A stretch of DNA of 64,000 bases from Saccharomonospora sp. NB11 (GTDB lineage: Bacteria; Actinomycetota; Actinomycetes; Mycobacteriales; Pseudonocardiaceae), in contig NZ_JACBJG010000001.1 in the NCBI RefSeq assembly GCF_015910535.1, positions 124,001-188,000 on the forward strand, given 5' to 3'. Below are positions 28,794-38,304 of this stretch, piece by piece; the stretch's first letter is position 1, and every line of letters starts with the position of its first letter. Position numbers and translations under genes: made by a program. The notes beneath the pieces are model-generated. The model saw only the letters and a list, made by a program, of their open reading frames with translations. It was not told where the DNA came from and ran no database searches.

Positions 28794-30419
28794 TCATCGG
28801 CGGCTGCTCAGGGCCTCCTCCTTCGGTGTGTCCGACAGGAATCGCGCCTCGCCCGGCTTCTCCGAGCTCAGCGCCTTGTACAGGCCCCACATGATCAGCA
28901 GCATGACCACCGAGAACGGCAGTCCCATGACGATCGTGGCGTTCTGCAACGTCGTCACTCCACCGACGATGAGCATGCCCAGGGTGAGCAGGCCGATGAC
29001 GATCGACCAGAACACCCGCAGCCACGGCTTCGACTCGCTGGTGGGCGTCGGCAGCCTCGACGTGAGGTTGCTCAGCACGAGCGCCCCCGAGTCGGCCGAG
29101 GTGACGTAGAACAGCAGGCCCACCACGGTCGCGAGACCCGCGCTGAACGTGATGCCCGGGTACTGCGCCAGCAGCGTGTAGAAGCCCGCCTCCGGCGCGT
29201 CCACCGCGTTCCGGCCGAACTCGGCGTTGCCGTCGCGCACCAGCTTCAACGCGCTGTTGCCGAACACCGACAAGAACATGGCCGTGAACAGGAACGGGAT
29301 GATCAGCGTGGCTGCCACGAACTGGCGGATGGTGCGGCCGCGCGAGATCTTCGCCAGGAACAGTCCCACGAACGGCGCCCACGCGATCCACCACGCCCAG
29401 AAGAACAGCGTCCACGAGTTGAGCCACTCGGTGGGCCGGTCGTAGGCGAAGGTGTTGAGCGTCAGGTTCGAGAAGTTGCTCAGGTAGTCGCCGATGTTGA
29501 GCACGAGCCCGTTCAGCAGGTACACCGGATCGCCGACGACGAGGATGTACGTCATCAGGCCCAGCGCGAGCACCACGTTGATCTGCGAGAGCCGCTTGAT
29601 GCCCTTGTCCACACCCGAGACCGCGGACACGGTGGCCATCAGCACGGCCAGTGCGATGAGCCCGATCTGGGCCGCCGTGCCCTGAGGGACGCCGAACAGG
29701 AAGTTCAACCCGAAGTTGAGCTGCACCACCCCGATGCCCAGCGACGTGGCGATACCGAACACGGTGCCGAGGGCCGCCGCGATGTCGACCGCGTGGCCGG
29801 CTCGGCCGTGCACCCGCTTGCCGATCAGCGGGTACAGGGCCGAGCGGATGGCCAGCGGGAGGCCGCGCCGGAACGCGAAGTAGCCGAGGGTCATGCCCAT
29901 CAGCGCGTACATGGCCCAGCCGGTGATGCCGTAGTGGAACAACGCCCACACCACGGATTCCCGCGCGGCCTGCAACGTCTCCGGCGCGCCCTCGGGCGGG
30001 TCGAGGTACTGGGTGACCGGTTCGGAGACCGAGAAGAACATCAGATCGATGCCGATCCCGGCGGCGAACAGCATGGCTCCCCAGGTGAACAACCCGTAAT
30101 CCGGCTTGGACTCCGGGGGCCCGAGGGTGATGCGGCCGTACTTGGACGCCGCCACGAACACGACGAACACCAGGAAGGCCGTGGCGAGGAGGATGTAGTA
30201 CCAGCCGAGTCCCTCGGAGACCCAGCCGACGACCACACCGATCGTGTCGCCCGCATGGGTCGGGGCCACGATGCCCCAGACGGCGATCAGCAGGATGATC
30301 GCCGCCGAGCCGATCAGCACCACGTGGTTGACGGTGCCGCCTCGGCCGTCGGTCGCTCGTTCCGCTTGCTCGGCCCGATGATCGTCCCGTCGATCATCAC
30401 GGTCGGACAGGACCGTCAC
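28794..30419 (-). CDS. betT: BCCT family choline/betaine transporter (BetT-like)
   Basis: The 541-residue protein has about twelve membrane helices and the BCCT signatures [17 protein letters not shown] and [19 protein letters not shown], followed by [12 protein letters not shown]. The Asp in GIGIDLMFF is typical of proton-coupled choline uptake systems such as BetT, which suggests choline rather than betaine as the substrate. It is the last gene of the bet operon, overlapping the choline dehydrogenase stop by four bases. A long C-terminal regulatory domain is absent. Confidence 0.92.
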   Translation of the reverse strand: MTVLSDRDDRRDDHRAEQAERATDGRGGTVNHVVLIGSAAIILLIAVWGIVAPTHAGDTIGVVVGWVSEGLGWYYILLATAFLVFVVFVAASKYGRITLGPPESKPDYGLFTWGAMLFAAGIGIDLMFFSVSEPVTQYLDPPEGAPETLQAARESVVWALFHYGITGWAMYALMGMTLGYFAFRRGLPLAIRSALYPLIGKRVHGRAGHAVDIAAALGTVFGIATSLGIGVVQLNFGLNFLFGVPQGTAAQIGLIALAVLMATVSAVSGVDKGIKRLSQINVVLALGLMTYILVVGDPVYLLNGLVLNIGDYLSNFSNLTLNTFAYDRPTEWLNSWTLFFWAWWIAWAPFVGLFLAKISRGRTIRQFVAATLIIPFLFTAMFLSVFGNSALKLVRDGNAEFGRNAVDAPEAGFYTLLAQYPGITFSAGLATVVGLLFYVTSADSGALVLSNLTSRLPTPTSESKPWLRVFWSIVIGLLTLGMLIVGGVTTLQNATIVMGLPFSVVMLLIMWGLYKALSSEKPGEARFLSDTPKEEALSSRR

Positions 30420-32077
30420 CGGGCATCACCGGACCGCTTGTGGCGGTAGAACGGCACGTCGGCCGGGGGGAGCGGGGTGTTGCCGCGGATGAGGTCGGCG
30501 GCCTTCTCGGCCAGCATCATCACGGGCGCGTAGATGTTGCCGTTGGTGAGGTACGGCATGGCGGAGGCGTCGACGACGCGCAGGTTCTCCGTGCCGTGCA
30601 CGCGCATGCTGGTCGGGTCGACGACCGACATCTCGTCGACGCCCATGCGTGCCGAGCACGACGGGTGATAGGCGGTCTCGGCGTCCTTGGCCACCCAGTC
30701 GAGGATCTCCTGGTCGGTCTGCACCGTCGGTCCGGGCGAGATCTCCCCGCCGTTGAACTCGTCGAGCGCGGGCTGCTTCAGGATGTCCCGCGCCACGTTG
30801 ACGGCCTCGACCCACTCCTTGCGGTCGTTCTCGGTGGAGAGGTAGTTGAACCGCAGGGCGGGCTTCGCCTTCGGGTCCACCGACTTGATCTTCACGCTGC
30901 CCCGGACGTCGGAGTACATCGGTCCGATGTGGACCTGATAGCCGTGCGGCGTGTCGATCTGCGTGCCGTCGTAGCGCACGGCGATCGGCAGGAAGTGGAA
31001 CATCAGGTTCGGGTAGTCGACGACGTCGTTGCCTCGGACGAAACCGCCTGCCTCGAAGTGGTTCGTCGCCGCCGGGCCGGTGCGCCCCAGCAGCCACTGC
31101 AGGCCGATCTTCGGCCGGTTGCGCAGCTTGAGCGCGGGGTTGAACGTCACCGGCTGCTTGGAGGCGTGCTGGACGTAGACCTCGAGGTGGTCCTGCAGGT
31201 TCTCACCGACGCCGGGCAGGTCGGCCACCATCGGGATGCCGAGCGGCCGGAGGTGCCGCGGGTCGCCCACGCCCGAGAGCTGCAAGAGCTGCGGCGTGTT
31301 GATCGCGCCGCCGCAGAGGATGACCTCGCCACCGTAGATGTTCTCCGGCCTGCGGCCGAGCCGGGTCGCCGACACGCCGATCGCCTTCGTGCCGTTGAAC
31401 AACACTTGGTTGACGTGCGTCAACGTCTGCACGGTGAGGTTCGGGCGCTTCTTGACCGGGTGCAGATACGCCCGCGCCGCCGACCAGCGCCGCCCGTTCT
31501 TGATGTTGCGGTCGAACGCCGCGAAGCCCTCCTGGCGGTAGCCGTTGACGTCGTCGGTCAACGGGTAGCCCGCTTGCTGCGCGGCTTCGAGGAACGCGCC
31601 GAACAGCGGGTTCTTGGCGGGGCCTCGCTCCAACCACAGCGGGCCGTCGTCGCCGCGCCAGTCGTCACCACCGGCGCGGACGTTCTCCATGCGCTTGAAG
31701 TAGGGCAGGCAGTGGGCGTAGTCCCAGGTCTCCATGCCCGGGTCGGACGCCCACCGTTCGAGGTCCATCGGGTTGCCGCGCTGGAAGATCATGCCGTTGA
31801 TCGAGCTCGACCCGCCGAGCACCTTGCCGCGGCCGTGGTAGACGCGGCGGCCGTTCATGTACGGCTCGGGCTCGGACTCGTAACGCCAGTCGTACAGCGG
31901 GTTGCCGATGACCATGGTCAACGCCGCGGGCATGTGGATCAGGATGTCCCAGATCCAGTCGGATCGACCCGCTTCCAACACGAGCACGCTGGTGGACGGG
32001 TCGGCGCTCAACCGGTTGGCCAGCACGCACCCGGCCGACCCACCACCCACGATGATGTAGTCGTACCTTCGTGCCAC
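30416..32077 (-). CDS. betA: choline dehydrogenase (GMC oxidoreductase)
   Basis: The 553-residue flavoprotein opens with the FAD-binding [18 protein letters not shown] and carries the GMC signatures [16 protein letters not shown] and [16 protein letters not shown], plus the C-terminal catalytic region [11 protein letters not shown] and the conserved [19 protein letters not shown]. It oxidises choline to betaine aldehyde. The GTG at 32077 is chosen because AAGGAGG lies eight bases upstream, inside the end of betB; the longer open frame upstream is antisense-like and unrelated. Four bases separate it from betB and its stop overlaps betT, giving a tight operon. Confidence 0.95.
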   Translation of the reverse strand: MARRYDYIIVGGGSAGCVLANRLSADPSTSVLVLEAGRSDWIWDILIHMPAALTMVIGNPLYDWRYESEPEPYMNGRRVYHGRGKVLGGSSSINGMIFQRGNPMDLERWASDPGMETWDYAHCLPYFKRMENVRAGGDDWRGDDGPLWLERGPAKNPLFGAFLEAAQQAGYPLTDDVNGYRQEGFAAFDRNIKNGRRWSAARAYLHPVKKRPNLTVQTLTHVNQVLFNGTKAIGVSATRLGRRPENIYGGEVILCGGAINTPQLLQLSGVGDPRHLRPLGIPMVADLPGVGENLQDHLEVYVQHASKQPVTFNPALKLRNRPKIGLQWLLGRTGPAATNHFEAGGFVRGNDVVDYPNLMFHFLPIAVRYDGTQIDTPHGYQVHIGPMYSDVRGSVKIKSVDPKAKPALRFNYLSTENDRKEWVEAVNVARDILKQPALDEFNGGEISPGPTVQTDQEILDWVAKDAETAYHPSCSARMGVDEMSVVDPTSMRVHGTENLRVVDASAMPYLTNGNIYAPVMMLAEKAADLIRGNTPLPPADVPFYRHKRSGDAR

Positions 32078-32081
32078 TGCT

Positions 32082-33569
32082 TCATCCCTCCTTGGGCGCG
32101 CCGGAGAACCAGCGCATCGGTGCCGGGTTGATGTTGTGGTAGATGTGCTTGGCCTCGCGGTACTCGTCGAGGCCGGTCGGGCCGAGCTCGCGCCCGATGC
32201 CCGACTTGCCGAACCCGCCCCACTCGGCCTGAGGCAGATACGGGTGGTAGTCGTTGATCCAGACCGTGCCGTGCCGCAGCGCGCCCGCCACCCGCTGGGA
32301 GACCGACGCGTCGTTCGTCCACACGGCACCGGCGAGGCCGTAATCGGTGTCGTTGGCGAGCCGGATCGCCTCGGCCTCGTCGTGGAACCGCTCGACCGTG
32401 ACGACGGGCCCGAAGACTTCCTCGCGCACCGCGGTCATGTCACGAGTGCAGTCGGCGAACACGGTGGGGCGCAGGAAGAAGCCGTTTGCGAGTTCCGGTT
32501 CGGACGGACGTCCGCCACCGGCGACCAGCCGCGCGCCCTCGGCGATCGACCGTTCGATGTAGCGCTCAACCTTGGCCCGATGCTCCGCCGAGACGAGCGG
32601 ACCGCACTCGGTGGTCTCGTCGAGACCGTTGCCGAGCCGGATGGCGTCGGCCCTGCGGCCGAGCTCGGCGACGAACTCGTCGTGGATCGTGTCCTGCACG
32701 ATCAGCCGCGCACCCGCCGAACAGACCTGTCCTGAGTGGACGAAGGCGGCGGCCAGCGCGTAGTCGACGGCCGTGTCGAAATCGGCGTCGGCGAAGACCA
32801 CGTTGGGGTTCTTCCCGCCCAGTTCCAACGCGACCCGCTTCACGCCCTCGGCCGCCATCGCCATGATCTTCTTGCCGGTGGCGAGGCCGCCGGTGAACGA
32901 CACGAGATCGACGTCGTCGTGGCGCACCATGGCCGCCCCGACGGTGGCGCCGTCGCCGAGCACGAGGTTCACCACCCCACGCGGGACGCCTGCCTCCTCC
33001 AGCAGCGACACGAGCGTCATGGTGGTGAGCGGGGTCAGCTCGCTCGGCTTGAGCACCATCGTGTTGCCCGCCGCGAGCGCGGGAGCGACCTTCCAGCTCA
33101 TCTGCAGGAGCGGGTAGTTCCAGGGCGCGATGAGTGCGCACACCCCGACGGGCTCGTGGACGATGCGGCTGACCACGCCGGGGTCGCCGGTGTCGACGAC
33201 CCGTCCCGCGTCGGAGTCGGCCAGGTTCGCGTAGTAGCGGAAGACGTTCGTGACGTCGTCCACGTCGATTCGCCCCTCGGCGAGGGTCTTGCCGGTGTCG
33301 ATGCTCTCCTGGCGGGCAATGTGCTCGCGATCACGCTGCAGCAGCTCCGCCACCTTCCGCAGGAGGTCACCGCGCTCTCGGGCCGGAGTGGCGGCCCACG
33401 AGCCCTCGTCGAACGCGCGGCGGGCGGCCGACACGGCGGCGTCGACGTCGTCCGGACCGGCTTCCGACACCGTGGTCACGGTGCTGGCGTCGTAGGGGTT
33501 GAGCACGGCCCGTCCGCCGCGCGTCGTCGTCGCCTCGACCCAGGCGCCGTCGATGTAGAGGTCTCTCAT
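32082..33569 (-). CDS. betB: betaine aldehyde dehydrogenase
   Basis: The 495-residue NAD(P)-dependent aldehyde dehydrogenase has the catalytic Cys in [10 protein letters not shown], the general-base Glu in [12 protein letters not shown] and the cofactor motif [11 protein letters not shown]. It ends with the family's [13 protein letters not shown]. It oxidises betaine aldehyde to glycine betaine, the second step after BetA. The ATG at 33569 ([10 protein letters not shown]) matches family starts; an upstream extension would run into the operator region. It is the first gene of betBAT and divergent from the TetR regulator. Confidence 0.94.
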   Translation of the reverse strand: MRDLYIDGAWVEATTTRGGRAVLNPYDASTVTTVSEAGPDDVDAAVSAARRAFDEGSWAATPARERGDLLRKVAELLQRDREHIARQESIDTGKTLAEGRIDVDDVTNVFRYYANLADSDAGRVVDTGDPGVVSRIVHEPVGVCALIAPWNYPLLQMSWKVAPALAAGNTMVLKPSELTPLTTMTLVSLLEEAGVPRGVVNLVLGDGATVGAAMVRHDDVDLVSFTGGLATGKKIMAMAAEGVKRVALELGGKNPNVVFADADFDTAVDYALAAAFVHSGQVCSAGARLIVQDTIHDEFVAELGRRADAIRLGNGLDETTECGPLVSAEHRAKVERYIERSIAEGARLVAGGGRPSEPELANGFFLRPTVFADCTRDMTAVREEVFGPVVTVERFHDEAEAIRLANDTDYGLAGAVWTNDASVSQRVAGALRHGTVWINDYHPYLPQAEWGGFGKSGIGRELGPTGLDEYREAKHIYHNINPAPMRWFSGAPKEG

Positions 33570-33621
33570 CAGGTGGTTTTCCCACTCTCCGTCGACACGT
33601 GGTTTGGACCACTCACGTTTG

Positions 33622-33656
33622 TGTACGGCGGTACATGTTATATGTACTTGCGTACA
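33622..33656. promoter_or_regulatory. twin BetI-type operators flanking a TATAAC box
   Basis: Two palindromes, TGTACGGCGGTACA (33622-33635) and TGTACTTGCGTACA (33643-33656), share the form TGTAC-N4-GTACA and start 21 bases apart, two helical turns. A minus-strand TATAAC (33637-33642), a plausible -10 box for betB, lies between them. This is the expected arrangement for two repressor dimers on one DNA face. Confidence 0.75.
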
Positions 33657-33737
33657 CAGTGAAGCCCCGGGCGCTCGCACCCCGGCTGACGTGGTGTGTT
33701 GTCATAGCCGGGACCAGCTTGGGAGGGGGGTCGACGC

Positions 33738-34325
33738 ATGACCGCGCAACAACCCGTGACGCGCAGACGCACCCGGGGCCCGAACGACCCGGACCGCCGC
33801 AACCGCATCGCACGCGCGGCCATCGCGGTCATCGCCGAACGCGGCATCAACGCGCTCACCCACCGCGCCGTCGCGGCGAAGGCCGGCGTGCCGCTCGGCT
33901 CCACCACGTACCACTTCGCCACGCTCGACGACCTCATCGCGAGCGCCCTCGACGAAGCCGCGCGCCGCAACGTCGCCGCGCTCCGGGAATGGGACGCGAC
34001 ACTGCCCGCCGACGTGGACCTGGCGGCGGCACTGGCGAAGATGGTGCTGGACTCCGTGACCGAGGAGCGCGCCAACACGATCGCGGAGTACAACCTCTAC
34101 GCGCTCGCGCTCCAACGCCCCAGCCTGCGACGCGCCGCCGTCGCGTGGGACGACGCGCTCGCCGAGCTGTTCATCGCCCGCACCGACCCGCTGACCGGCA
34201 AGCTCCTGGCGACGCTCACCTGCGGACTGATGATGCAGGCCGTACTCGGCGCCACACCCCCACAGCTCGACGACGTGGAGGCGTTGTACCGGCGCGCACT
34301 GAGCATGGCCGGCTCAGAGAGCTGA
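33738..34325 (+). CDS. TetR family regulator, BetI-like
   Basis: The 195-residue protein has a TetR helix-turn-helix (AAIAVIAERGINALTHRAVA, GVPLGSTTYHFATLDDLI) and a helical ligand-binding domain. It is divergent from betBAT and the intergenic gap contains twin operators, so it is most likely the choline-responsive repressor. GGAGGGGGG lies seven bases before the ATG at 33738. It differs enough from enterobacterial BetI that the name is given only as a functional analogy. A strong hairpin follows its stop. Confidence 0.87.
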   Translation: MTAQQPVTRRRTRGPNDPDRRNRIARAAIAVIAERGINALTHRAVAAKAGVPLGSTTYHFATLDDLIASALDEAARRNVAALREWDATLPADVDLAAALAKMVLDSVTEERANTIAEYNLYALALQRPSLRRAAVAWDDALAELFIARTDPLTGKLLATLTCGLMMQAVLGATPPQLDDVEALYRRALSMAGSES

Positions 34326-34329
34326 CATC

Positions 34330-34363
34330 GCACCCTGCCGACCGCGCGTGGTCGGCCGGGTGC
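34330..34363. terminator. bidirectional terminator hairpin
   Basis: Arms at 34330-34343 and 34350-34363 pair at 13 of 14 positions (GCACCC, one mismatch, GCCGACC) with a six-base loop. It sits between the convergent TetR regulator and the monooxygenase gene. Confidence 0.75.
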
Positions 34364-34379
34364 GCAACGAGACGAGCCG

Positions 34380-34706
34380 TCAGCGGTCGACGGCCATCTC
34401 CCCGAGCTCGGACCACCCGTCCTGGTCGACGGTGGTGTTCACGATGCGCGGGGTCTCGGCGAGGTACTGCGGCAACTTCTGCTGGGCGGCCTTGAAGTGG
34501 TCGGACTGCACGTGGGCCGCGCCCGCCTCGTCGTCCCGGAACGCCTCCACCAGCACGTACTCGTTCTCGTCGTCCAGGCTGCGCGACCAGTCGAACCACA
34601 GGCAGCCCGGCTCGGCGCGGGTCGCCTCGGTGAACTCGCGCGAAATCTCCGGCCACGCGTCGGCGTGCTCGGGAAGGATCCGAAACTTGGCGGTAATGAA
34701 AATCAT
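34380..34706 (-). CDS. antibiotic biosynthesis monooxygenase (ABM) domain protein
   Basis: The 108-residue protein is a single ferredoxin-like ABM domain with the pattern FITAKFRILPEHADAWPEIS, EPGCLWFDWSRSLDD, EYVLVEAFRDDEA and HVQSDHFKAAQ. Such proteins form dimers; some, like YgiN, act as quinol monooxygenases and others have unknown roles. The ATG at 34706 is chosen because GGAG lies four bases upstream; an earlier ATG would add nine residues. There is no biosynthetic cluster nearby, so a redox housekeeping role is more likely than antibiotic synthesis. Confidence 0.85.
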   Translation of the reverse strand: MIFITAKFRILPEHADAWPEISREFTEATRAEPGCLWFDWSRSLDDENEYVLVEAFRDDEAGAAHVQSDHFKAAQQKLPQYLAETPRIVNTTVDQDGWSELGEMAVDR

Positions 34707-34786
34707 GACGCTCCTGACGTCGGAGGGACTCACTCATCCGCGATGCTAGGAGCTCACCGCCCGGCCGGCACGGCCCAGGGCAGGGC

Positions 34787-35314
34787 TCAGGTGAGCTCCC
34801 CCTCAAGCAGCGTCATGAGGATCATGTCGTGCCACCGCCCGGCGCCCCGGAACGCGTCCCGCTGGCGACCGTCCTCACGGAACCCGACCTTCCTGTAGAG
34901 GCGCACCGCGGCGTCGTTCTCCGGCACCACCCACAGCACGATGGAGTGCAGCCGCATGACGTCGAAGCCGTACCGGCACACCGTCCGCAGGGCGTCGGTG
35001 CCGTAGCCGCGACCCCAGTAGTCCTTCCTCCCGAGGTAGAGGGACACCTCCGCACACGCGGTCTCCGGCGTGGCACCGTCCAGGCGGACACCGCCGATGG
35101 GCGTGCCGTCGGCCAGCGTCTCAACCACGAACGACAGTTCCGAGTACGAGTTCCGCTTCCGCTCGGCGAACCGCGCGCGAGTCTGCGCCAGCGACAGGTG
35201 ATAGTCGCCGGTCATCCACCGAACCACGTCGGGATCCTTGTGCCAGCGCCAGAAGTGGTCCGCGTCGTCGGGTTCGAGAGGTCGGAGCTGGACGAGTTCA
35301 CCGGTCGGGAGCAT
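34787..35314 (-). CDS. GNAT family N-acetyltransferase (RimJ/RimL type)
   Basis: The 175-residue protein shows a complete GNAT fold: an N-terminal LRPLEPDDADHFWRWHKDP, the beta-strand VSLYLGRKDYWGRGYGTDAL carrying the acetyl-CoA-binding loop, and the C-terminal NDAAVRLYRKVGFREDGR typical of RimJ/RimL-like enzymes. These acetylate protein N-termini, amino acids or antibiotics; the substrate cannot be told from sequence. It is on the same strand as the MFS gene 48 bases upstream, so they may be co-transcribed. Confidence 0.9.
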   Translation of the reverse strand: MLPTGELVQLRPLEPDDADHFWRWHKDPDVVRWMTGDYHLSLAQTRARFAERKRNSYSELSFVVETLADGTPIGGVRLDGATPETACAEVSLYLGRKDYWGRGYGTDALRTVCRYGFDVMRLHSIVLWVVPENDAAVRLYRKVGFREDGRQRDAFRGAGRWHDMILMTLLEGELT

Positions 35315-35362
35315 GGCGACAGTCTCCGCGAACCCGCCCGCGCGACTCCACTGCTTTTCCGG

Positions 35363-36580
35363 TCACGCCGCGCCCCCGGACACCTGCGGTAACCCCCGCG
35401 ACCCGAGCAACCAAGCCGCGGCGGCGACCAATCCCACCACACCGCAGAGCACGAACGGAGCGTCCAAACCCCACTGAGTGGCGAGCGCACCACCCGCCAA
35501 CGCCCCGAGCGCGCCGCCGCCGTACACGACCGTGCGCCACGTGGCCGTGACGCGCCCGAGCAGGTCACCGGGAACGAGCCGCTGCCGCAGCGACACGGCC
35601 ACGACGTTGAACAGCCCGAACGCGGCGCTGGTCGTCACCACGACCGCGACCGCTCCCGGCACCGTCGGCAGCACGAGCAGCACCACCGGCGTCGCCGCCG
35701 CCAGCAGCATGGCCACCGCCAGCACCAGGCGATGTCGACGGCCGGCCACCGCCTTGTCGGCCAGGACGGCTCCCGCGAGTCCTCCCACGGCGCCGACGGC
35801 CAGCAACGCACCGAACCCCACGGGTCCGAGCTCCAAGGTCTGCTCGGTGTAGAGGACGAACACCGCGAACCACGCGCTGTCCGCCACGGCGACACCGAGT
35901 CCGGCGACCACCAGCATGCGCAACGCGCGTTGCCGGACCAGCCACGACAGGGCCGCACGGACTCCGGCGCCGACCTCCGGCCGCGCCTCCGGTGACGATG
36001 GCGCCCGCAGGTTCAGCACCGTGGCCGGGATGCTCAGCACCGCCGCGACCGCCAGCACCGTCGCCGCGCTGTTCGCCACGAACGGCACGGCCGCACCGAC
36101 CCCGAACAGCAGTCCCCCGAGCAGCGGGCCGACGAACTCGTTGCCCGCGACCTCACCGGCCACCAACCGGCCGTTCGCGCGTTCGAGCAACGCGGCGGGC
36201 ACCAGGCGGGGAATCGCCGTCTGCGCGGCGGTGTCGCGCAGTGTCTCCGCCACCCCCAGCAGCAGCGCGGCCACCGCGACGATGGCGACACCCGCCGCGC
36301 CGACGGCGACCAGCACCGCGAGCCCGACCAACACCGCGAGCCGCACCGCGTCGGCCGTGACCATCAGGCCCCGCGCACCCCGGCGGTCGGCCAGCGATCC
36401 CGCCGCGAGACCGGCGACCAACCACGGCACCGTGCTCGCGGCCGTCACCACCGACACCCACGCGGCACTGTCGGTGAGACTCGCCGCGAGCAACGGGAAG
36501 GCAGCCAACCGGATGCCGTCGCCGACGTTGACGAGCACGGCCGCGGTCCAGAACCGCCGGAAGTGACTCCCCAAGCTCAT
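35363..36580 (-). CDS. MFS transporter (efflux type)
   Basis: The 405-residue protein has twelve predicted helices, with the MFS loop [19 protein letters not shown] between helices 2 and 3 and a long central cytoplasmic loop (LRAPSSPEARPEVGAG). It resembles the MFS_3/enterobactin-exporter-like group of actinobacterial efflux proteins. No substrate is evident. The ATG at 36580 (MSLGSHFRRFW) is chosen; upstream in-frame codons are not protein-like. It is followed by the acetyltransferase gene. Confidence 0.88.
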   Translation of the reverse strand: MSLGSHFRRFWTAAVLVNVGDGIRLAAFPLLAASLTDSAAWVSVVTAASTVPWLVAGLAAGSLADRRGARGLMVTADAVRLAVLVGLAVLVAVGAAGVAIVAVAALLLGVAETLRDTAAQTAIPRLVPAALLERANGRLVAGEVAGNEFVGPLLGGLLFGVGAAVPFVANSAATVLAVAAVLSIPATVLNLRAPSSPEARPEVGAGVRAALSWLVRQRALRMLVVAGLGVAVADSAWFAVFVLYTEQTLELGPVGFGALLAVGAVGGLAGAVLADKAVAGRRHRLVLAVAMLLAAATPVVLLVLPTVPGAVAVVVTTSAAFGLFNVVAVSLRQRLVPGDLLGRVTATWRTVVYGGGALGALAGGALATQWGLDAPFVLCGVVGLVAAAAWLLGSRGLPQVSGGAA

Positions 36581-36659
36581 AGGCGAAGAGTAGTGGTCCC
36601 GTCCGACGCGCACGGTCGTTTCACCCGTGGCGGACGGGATTTGTGTACCGGAACGGCAC

Positions 36660-36722
36660 ACACGCGTCCGCAGCCTGCGGACACGCGTCCCGGAAGTGCG
36701 GACACGCGTGCGCAGGCTGCGG
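36660..36722. repeat. 21-bp repeat family, locus 4: three units
   Basis: Three head-to-tail 21-bp units (36660-36680, 36681-36701, 36702-36722) each begin ACACGCGT and end TGCGG. The first contains the perfect hairpin GTCCGCAG-C-CTGCGGAC. They fill the gap between the MFS gene start and the secreted esterase stop. Confidence 0.8.
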
Positions 36723-36742
36723 ACACGGTGGGGTGGGTTACC

Positions 36743-38128
36743 TCAGCCCAGGTCGCAGGTGGTCACCAGCTCCTGCGGGGTGGCGTCGGCAGGGCGGGGA
36801 ATCGTGGCGGAGTCCGGCAGCGACGCCCCGTTCTCCAGATGGGCCTCCAGCGCCTCGAACGCTGTGCGGTGGCAGGGCGTCAGCGCCCGCAGCCGCTCGG
36901 GGTGCAGGTCGACGAATGAGTCGGTGTGCGTGCCGTCCTCGATCCGGTAGTAGCGGTGCAGGTGCCCGCGCCCCTGCTCCCGCACCATCTCGGCGTAGAC
37001 GTCGGAGTCCTGGCTGATCGGCAGCAGCACGTCGAGCGTGCCGTGCAGCGTCAGCAGCGGCTTGCCGATCCGGCCCGTGAGCCCGATGCGCTCGACGGCG
37101 TGCTGCACCGACCTCGGCCGCTGCGCGTAGTCGTAGTCGGCGTCGCAGTACGGCGTTCCGGGCGCGCAGTACGGGATTCCGGCCTGAAGCTCACCGTCGA
37201 ACTCCGGGTCGATCTCCTCGCGGTAGATGCGTTGGGTGAGGTCCCAGTAGATCTCGTGGTGCGCCTGCCACAGGAACTCCGAGCCCTCGGGGAAACCCGC
37301 CGCCACCATCGCGGCGTGGGCGTCGTCGGCGTCCTGGCCGCCTTCGGCGTACCGCGGATACGCCCTCAGCACGTCGGGCAGGTACTCGACGAGGTTCGGC
37401 CCCTGCTTCGACCACAGCGTGCCCTCCCAGTCCACGCCGCCGTCGTAGAGTTCGGGATGGTTCTCCAGCTGCCAGCGCACCAAGTAGCCCGCATTGGACA
37501 GTCCGGTGACGATAGTCTGCTTAGGACGTTGTCGGTAGTGCTGGGTCACGGTCGCCTTGGCCGCCCGGGTGAGTTCGGTCAGGCGATGGTTCCACTCGGC
37601 GATCGCGTCACCCGGACGTCTGCCGTCGGTGAAGAACTCGGTGCCCGTGTTGCCCTTGTCCGTGGCCGCGAACGCGTAGCCCTTCGCCAGCACGAAGTCG
37701 GAGATGGCGCGGTCGTTGGCGTACTGCTCGCGGTTGCCCGGGGTTCCCGAAACCACGAGGCCACCGTTCCAGTTTTCCGGCAGCCGGATCACGAACTGCG
37801 CGTCGTGATTCCAGCCGTGGTTGGTGTTCGTGGTCGACGTGTCAGGGAAGTACCCGTCGATCTGCAAGCCCGGTACGGCGTCGGGGACGGGCAGCGCCTC
37901 CTGGGTCAGCCCCGCCCAGTCGGCCGGGTCGGTGTGACCCGTGCGCGCGGTTCCGGTGGTGGTGAGGTCGTCCAGACACGTCACCTCCTGGTACTGCGCC
38001 CCGGGCACCCGAAGGGTCCGGTCCGGGCACGTCGGCGACGTGTCCCCGTCGACCGTCGCACCGGCCACACTCGGCACCGCGACGAGCAACGACGCCAACA
38101 CCGTGGTGGCGACCCTGTGTCTGCGCAT
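36743..38128 (-). CDS. secreted alpha/beta hydrolase, similar to 3-hydroxybutyrate oligomer hydrolases
   Basis: The 461-residue protein has a signal peptide (MRRHRVATTVLASLLVAVPS, then VAGA) and a large alpha/beta hydrolase domain with nucleophile motif GLSNAGYLVRW (GxSxG) and a likely acid/His pair near HGTLDVLLP and DGTHTDSFVD. Cysteines in CPDRTL, VTCLDD, PYCAPGTPYCDADYD and near the end suggest disulfides outside the cell. The family resemblance is to extracellular hydroxybutyrate-oligomer hydrolases and related esterases; the exact substrate is unproven. The ATG at 38128 starts a good signal peptide. It is divergent from a PHB depolymerase-like gene. Confidence 0.7.
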   Translation of the reverse strand: MRRHRVATTVLASLLVAVPSVAGATVDGDTSPTCPDRTLRVPGAQYQEVTCLDDLTTTGTARTGHTDPADWAGLTQEALPVPDAVPGLQIDGYFPDTSTTNTNHGWNHDAQFVIRLPENWNGGLVVSGTPGNREQYANDRAISDFVLAKGYAFAATDKGNTGTEFFTDGRRPGDAIAEWNHRLTELTRAAKATVTQHYRQRPKQTIVTGLSNAGYLVRWQLENHPELYDGGVDWEGTLWSKQGPNLVEYLPDVLRAYPRYAEGGQDADDAHAAMVAAGFPEGSEFLWQAHHEIYWDLTQRIYREEIDPEFDGELQAGIPYCAPGTPYCDADYDYAQRPRSVQHAVERIGLTGRIGKPLLTLHGTLDVLLPISQDSDVYAEMVREQGRGHLHRYYRIEDGTHTDSFVDLHPERLRALTPCHRTAFEALEAHLENGASLPDSATIPRPADATPQELVTTCDLG

Positions 38129-38304
38129 CACGTGGACCTCCGGTTCCGCTGTCCGATGTGAGGACACCGTAGGAAAAGTGATCATCACGGGGAATGTGTT
38201 CACGAACCACACTCGGGCTCTCGCCTATGGCTGCCGTCGATATGGCAGGAGGCCACCGCGCCGCCCTACCGTGTTGCCGATCACAACGACGTGAGGAGAG
38301 TCCC

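Noticed and set aside
27924-30449. 841-codon open frame on the plus strand across the ESX cassette start and betT
   Set aside because: It is antisense to well-supported genes (DUF3558 protein, BCCT transporter), its translation is low-complexity Arg/His/Glu-rich, and it arises from GC-rich third positions.
34380-34706. Evidence for an antibiotic biosynthesis cluster from the ABM-domain protein
   Set aside because: No synthase, tailoring or transport genes of a cluster are nearby; ABM-domain proteins are common in primary metabolism.
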